A DNA stretch of 9,407 nt from Paracoccaceae bacterium. GTDB lineage: Bacteria; Pseudomonadota; Alphaproteobacteria; Rhodobacterales; Rhodobacteraceae. The DNA lies in NCBI GenBank assembly GCA_024742655.1, contig JANSYB010000046.1, forward strand, positions 1-9,407, read 5' to 3'. Positions 6,910 to 9,407 of this stretch are shown piece by piece. Every line of letters begins with the position of its first letter. Position 1 is the first letter of the stretch. Below the pieces are notes generated by a model that saw nothing but the letters and a program-made list of their open reading frames with translations, did not search any database and was not told the origin of the DNA. The translations under genes were made by a program, and so were the position numbers.

Positions 6910-7355
6910 CCATCCCCCGCGCCCCCCTCCTGCTTGGCCTCGCGGGCACGCTGCCCTTTGTCTGGAGCGCGCTGACCGTGCTCTCGCCCCAGCTTGCGGA
7001 GTGGACGGCGCGCCTGATCGGGCCACGCTTTGCCGGGCCCTATGTGGGCCTCTTTTATGGCGCCGTAATCCTCAGCTTCATGTCCGGTGTGCTGTGGGGG
7101 TTCGCCACGAAGATGACCGGCCCCTCGGCCACGACCGGCTACGTGCTGTCGGTCGTCCCCGCGCTCTGGGTGTTCTTTACCCATGGCGGCGGAGCCTACC
7201 GGGCCGGTCTGATGCTGATGATCGGGTTCGCGGGCATTCTCGTGCTCGACTGGCTGTTCTGGCGCAACGGCGCGGCGCCCAAGTGGTGGATGCGCCTGCG
7301 CCTGATGATTACGGCCATCGTGCTGGTCTGTCTGCTGATAGGAGTGACGCAATGA
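6906..7355 (+). CDS. DUF3429 family membrane protein
   Basis: 149 residues with about five hydrophobic segments: near 7-26, 42-66 (GPYVGLFYGAVILSFMSGV), 75-95, 99-118 and 130-147. The YGAVILSFMSGVLWG and LDWLFWRNGAAPKWW stretches fit DUF3429, a family of small membrane proteins without known function. The start overlaps the LysE-type stop by 4 bases (ATGA) and has GGAG 8 bases upstream, so the two are probably translated together. Its own stop overlaps the methyltransferase start in the same way. The family name is from memory of its pattern; the role is unknown. Confidence 0.8.
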   Translation: MTIPRAPLLLGLAGTLPFVWSALTVLSPQLAEWTARLIGPRFAGPYVGLFYGAVILSFMSGVLWGFATKMTGPSATTGYVLSVVPALWVFFTHGGGAYRAGLMLMIGFAGILVLDWLFWRNGAAPKWWMRLRLMITAIVLVCLLIGVTQ

Positions 7356-7945
7356 GCGGCGATTCAGAAACACTGAAAGTCTATGCGCGGCAGGCCGCGG
7401 ACTATGCCGAGATGGTCAAGGCGCTGGAAAATGACCCGTCCCTGACCGCCTTCATCACCGCGATGCCCGAGGGCGGGCATGTGCTTGACCTCGGCTGCGG
7501 GCCGGGCTGGGCGGCCGCGCGCATGGCGCGTGAGGGGCTGACCGTAACCGCCACCGACGCCGTGCCCGAGATGGTCGACATGGCAGGCGAACATCCCGGT
7601 GTCACGGCCCGGCAGGCCACGTTCGACGATATAAGCGGAACCGCGATCTATGACGGGATCTGGGCCAATTTCTCGTTGCTGCACGCCCCGCGCGCCGACC
7701 TGCCCCGCCATATGGGCGCGTTGGCGCGCGCCCTGAAACCCGGCGGCGTGTTGCATGTGGGCATGAAGACGGGCACCGGCGAACACCGCGACAGCCTGGG
7801 CCGTCTTTACACCTATGTCACCGAGGACGAGTTGCGCGGCCTGCTGTCGGGTGCCGGGCTCAGCCCCGGCCCGGCCCGCACCGGCGCGGACAAGGGGCTG
7901 GACGGCACGGTGGCCCCCTGGATCACGCTAAGCGCCCATGCCTGA
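7352..7945 (+). CDS. Class I SAM-dependent methyltransferase, substrate unknown
   Basis: 197 residues with a Rossmann-type methyltransferase fold. Motif I (SAM glycine loop) is [10 protein letters not shown] at 44-53. [12 protein letters not shown] follows as the acidic strand that binds the SAM ribose, then [19 protein letters not shown] (motif IV region) and [12 protein letters not shown] (motif VI region). The short helical N-terminus ([11 protein letters not shown]) is like that of small Methyltransf_11/25 proteins. The frame is open far upstream, but the true start is the ATG at 7352, with AGGAG at 7340-7344. It overlaps the DUF3429 stop by 4 bases and rnhA by 8 bases. Substrate cannot be told from the sequence. 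Confidence 0.87.
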   Translation: MSGDSETLKVYARQAADYAEMVKALENDPSLTAFITAMPEGGHVLDLGCGPGWAAARMAREGLTVTATDAVPEMVDMAGEHPGVTARQATFDDISGTAIYDGIWANFSLLHAPRADLPRHMGALARALKPGGVLHVGMKTGTGEHRDSLGRLYTYVTEDELRGLLSGAGLSPGPARTGADKGLDGTVAPWITLSAHA

Positions 7946-8390
7946 ACTTTTCGCCTATACCGACGGGGCCTGTTCGGGCAATCCCGGCCCGGGCGGCTGG
8001 GGCGTGTTGCTGCAGGCCAAGGACGGCGACACCGTCATCCGCGAAAAGGCGCTTTCGGGCGGCGAGGCGGAAACCACGAACAACCGGATGGAACTTCTGG
8101 CCGCGATCAACGCGCTGGAAACCCTGTCCAAACCCGCGCGCATCACCATCGTGACCGACAGCGCCTATGTGAAAAACGGTGTCACCGGCTGGATTCACGG
8201 CTGGAAGCGCAACGGCTGGAAAACCTCGAACAGGAAACCGGTCAAGAATGTGGAGCTCTGGCAGCGGCTGGACGAGGCCAATGCCCGCCACGATGTGACA
8301 TGGGAATGGGTCAAGGGACATGCGGGCCATCCCGAGAACGAGCGCGCCGACGAACTGGCCCGTGCCGGCATGGCCCCCTTCAAACTCTAG
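7938..8390 (+). CDS. rnhA: Ribonuclease HI
   Basis: Cuts the RNA strand of RNA-DNA hybrids, removing R-loops and primers. The 150-residue protein has every catalytic residue in place: D9 in [17 protein letters not shown]52 in NNRMELLA, D74 in VTDSAYV, H128 in [10 protein letters not shown] and D138 in RADELA. The basic stretch [21 protein letters not shown] (84-104) is the hybrid-binding handle. The start lies 8 bases inside the methyltransferase gene and has no strong SD, so it is probably translated by coupling. A long inverted repeat follows the stop after 8 bases. Confidence 0.98.
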   Translation: MPELFAYTDGACSGNPGPGGWGVLLQAKDGDTVIREKALSGGEAETTNNRMELLAAINALETLSKPARITIVTDSAYVKNGVTGWIHGWKRNGWKTSNRKPVKNVELWQRLDEANARHDVTWEWVKGHAGHPENERADELARAGMAPFKL

Positions 8391-8398
8391 CTTACAGG

Positions 8399-8477
8399 CT
8401 TTCATCGTTCCCCAAATACTCGAACACCCGGCCCGGTCCCGGGCGGCGGATCATGAGTATTTTTGGAACAGTGAAAG
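8399..8477. terminator. Long inverted repeat between convergent genes, probable bidirectional terminator
   Basis: Two 23-base arms (8399-8421 and 8455-8477) are complementary at 19 of 23 positions, bracketing a 33-base GC-rich core that can itself fold (GCCCG 8431-8435 with CGGGC 8440-8444). The right arm carries a run of five T (8460-8464) after the GC-rich core on the plus strand, as in an intrinsic terminator; on the minus strand the downstream arm has only TTT. It sits between rnhA and the oppositely oriented small-membrane-protein gene, so it probably stops both. The GAGTATTTTTGGAA-type arm resembles intergenic repeats I recall as common in Roseobacter-group genomes, so it may be a copy of a dispersed repeat. 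Confidence 0.75.
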
Positions 8478-8501
8478 CAGGTGGGGCCCTGCGGTCGGGC
8501 G

Positions 8502-8741
8502 CTACTTGCGGCCCTTGATCACCTGGTACAGCCAGATCACCAGAACCGCCCCGATCAGCGCCCCGATGATCCCGCCCAGCAGGCCCAGAACGGCCAACAC
8601 CCCCTGCAGGATCAGCCCGCCGACCAGCGCCCCGGCGATCCCGATCAGCACCGTGGTCAGCGGATCCGCGTCGATTTTCAGAAGGCGCGTCGCCAGATAA
8701 CCCGCCACGGCCCCGACGAGGATCAGGTAGATCAGGCCCAT
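8502..8741 (-). CDS. GlsB/YeaQ/YmgE-family small membrane protein
   Basis: 79 residues, almost wholly hydrophobic and glycine-rich: GLIYLILVGAVAGYLA (2-17), then TTVLIGIAGALVGGLILQG and LGLLGGIIGALIGAVLVIWL, ending in the basic tail KGRK. Three membrane segments with the internal G-rich repeats are typical of this family, once labelled transglycosylase-associated and often linked to stress. The biochemical role is unknown. The ATG lies three bases after the TAG stop of the upstream gene, with GGAG overlapping that stop region, so the two are coupled. Confidence 0.9.
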   Translation of the reverse strand: MGLIYLILVGAVAGYLATRLLKIDADPLTTVLIGIAGALVGGLILQGVLAVLGLLGGIIGALIGAVLVIWLYQVIKGRK

Positions 8742-8744
8742 GCC

Positions 8745-8987
8745 CTATCTCCGCTTGCGCCAATGCGTGGGCACGATGATCAGCGCACCCACCGAAGAAA
8801 TAATCGCATCGAGGCCCGGCGTGCCGATCCGCAACCCGAACATGATGCGCACGAAGTAGAACAGGAATGCCCCGCCCACGCAGATGATGATCGATTGCAG
8901 ATAGCCGTTTCGCGTGAAACCCGACCGTTCGCTGGCATAGCCCACGATGCCCGCGATCACGACCGTTCCGAACAACTGCAGAAACAT
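8745..8987 (-). CDS. Small membrane protein, GlsB/YeaQ-like, second member of a tandem pair
   Basis: 80 residues with three hydrophobic segments (FGTVVIAGIVGYA 6-18; LQSIIICVGGAFLFYFVRIMFG 30-51; AIISSVGALIIV 61-72) and a basic tail (HWRKRR). The size and the VGYASER and GxxG pattern suggest a diverged relative of the protein encoded just downstream, but identity is low and the match is by layout only. AGGAG (minus strand, 8998-8994) lies 6 bases from the ATG and overlaps the fmt stop codon, pointing to co-translation with fmt. Function unknown. Confidence 0.8.
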   Translation of the reverse strand: MFLQLFGTVVIAGIVGYASERSGFTRNGYLQSIIICVGGAFLFYFVRIMFGLRIGTPGLDAIISSVGALIIVPTHWRKRR

Positions 8988-8996
8988 GCACCACTC

Positions 8997-9407
8997 CTAT
9001 AACATCGTGCCCTTGGGCAGGGCCGTACCCCGCAGGAACTTCTGGGCATCCTGCGCCGCGCGACCTGCCCGTTGCAAGCGCAAAACCTGCACCGCACCTG
9101 TCCCGCAGGCCACGGTCAGCGCATCGTCAAGCACTTCGCCCGGCGCGCCCTGCCCCTCGGCCAGCCGGGATTTCAACAGCTTCAGCCGCTCACCCGCAAC
9201 CTCGATCCACGCTCCGGGAAAGGGTGACAGGCCACGGATCTTGCCATCCACGGCTGCGGCCGGTTGCGCCCAGTCGATCCGCGCCTCGGCCTTGTCGATC
9301 TTTTCGGCGTAAAGAACACCGGCCTGCGATTGCGGCGTCGGGGTCAGGCTGTCCAGCCGCGCCAGCGCATCGACAATCGCCGCCGCGCCCATCTGCGACA
9401 ACCGGTC
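8997..9407 (-). CDS. fmt: Methionyl-tRNA formyltransferase, C-terminal 136 residues (runs off right edge)
   Basis: Formylates the methionine on initiator tRNA. Only the end of the gene is present; the frame is open through the window edge ([12 protein letters not shown] as the first visible residues), so the start is outside. Visible marks are [26 protein letters not shown], the link from the catalytic domain, then [12 protein letters not shown], the conserved beginning of the C-terminal tRNA-binding domain, and [22 protein letters not shown] at its end. The stop is TAG at 8999-8997. The usual partner def (peptide deformylase) is not in the window and could lie just beyond the edge. Confidence 0.95.
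   Translation of the reverse strand, partial: DRLSQMGAAAIVDALARLDSLTPTPQSQAGVLYAEKIDKAEARIDWAQPAAAVDGKIRGLSPFPGAWIEVAGERLKLLKSRLAEGQGAPGEVLDDALTVACGTGAVQVLRLQRAGRAAQDAQKFLRGTALPKGTML

Noticed and set aside
6761..7945. A 394-residue open frame ending in the methyltransferase
   Set aside because: Only its second half is real. The first half is an out-of-frame reading of the LysE-type and DUF3429 genes; the AGGAG and ATGA overlap at 7340-7355 set the true start.
1..9407. tRNA genes, CRISPR arrays, insertion sequences, prophage or attachment sites
   Set aside because: I looked for direct repeats, transposase or integrase motifs and tRNA-like segments and saw none; base composition is even apart from the folK-NYN gap.

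Overview
The window looks like ordinary chromosomal core DNA from an alphaproteobacterium, most likely a member of the Rhodobacterales (Roseobacter/Rhodobacter group). The DNA is GC-rich and GC-ending codons dominate. The order rpoZ, a single bifunctional Rel/SpoT enzyme, then a DUF2062 gene, and the style of every recognisable protein fit that group. No phage, transposon, CRISPR array or tRNA is visible.

Left part (1-3503, all minus strand): folK (HPPK, folate synthesis), then rpoZ (RNA polymerase omega), rsh ((p)ppGpp synthetase/hydrolase) and the start of a DUF2062 membrane protein that runs off the left edge. rpoZ, rsh and DUF2062 are separated by only 10 and 19 bases and are probably one operon. 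This links the alarmone enzyme to the polymerase subunit that forms part of an alarmone-binding site.

Middle (3504-8390, plus strand): a 147-base divergent intergenic region is followed by a NYN/PIN-like nuclease-fold protein. Next is a roughly 210-base non-coding stretch that I read as a 6S RNA gene (ssrS). It has a closing stem with the GCAAGCG motif, a long apical arm and a TCCGTC apical loop. Then come ispH (last step of the MEP isoprenoid pathway), a GNAT-type acetyltransferase, a LysE/RhtB-type exporter, a DUF3429 membrane protein, a class I SAM methyltransferase and rnhA (RNase HI). The last four overlap by 4, 4 and 8 bases and look translationally coupled.

Right part (8391-9407, minus strand apart from the terminator): a long imperfect inverted repeat sits between the convergent rnhA and small-membrane-protein genes and probably ends transcription from both sides. 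Beyond it are two adjacent GlsB/YeaQ/YmgE-like small membrane proteins and the C-terminal part of fmt (methionyl-tRNA formyltransferase), which runs off the right edge. These three are closely packed and probably co-transcribed from fmt.

The most notable item is the 6S RNA candidate, which is easy to miss because it contains no ORF. It lies directly upstream of ispH on the same strand. I see no clear evidence of a wholly new multi-gene system.
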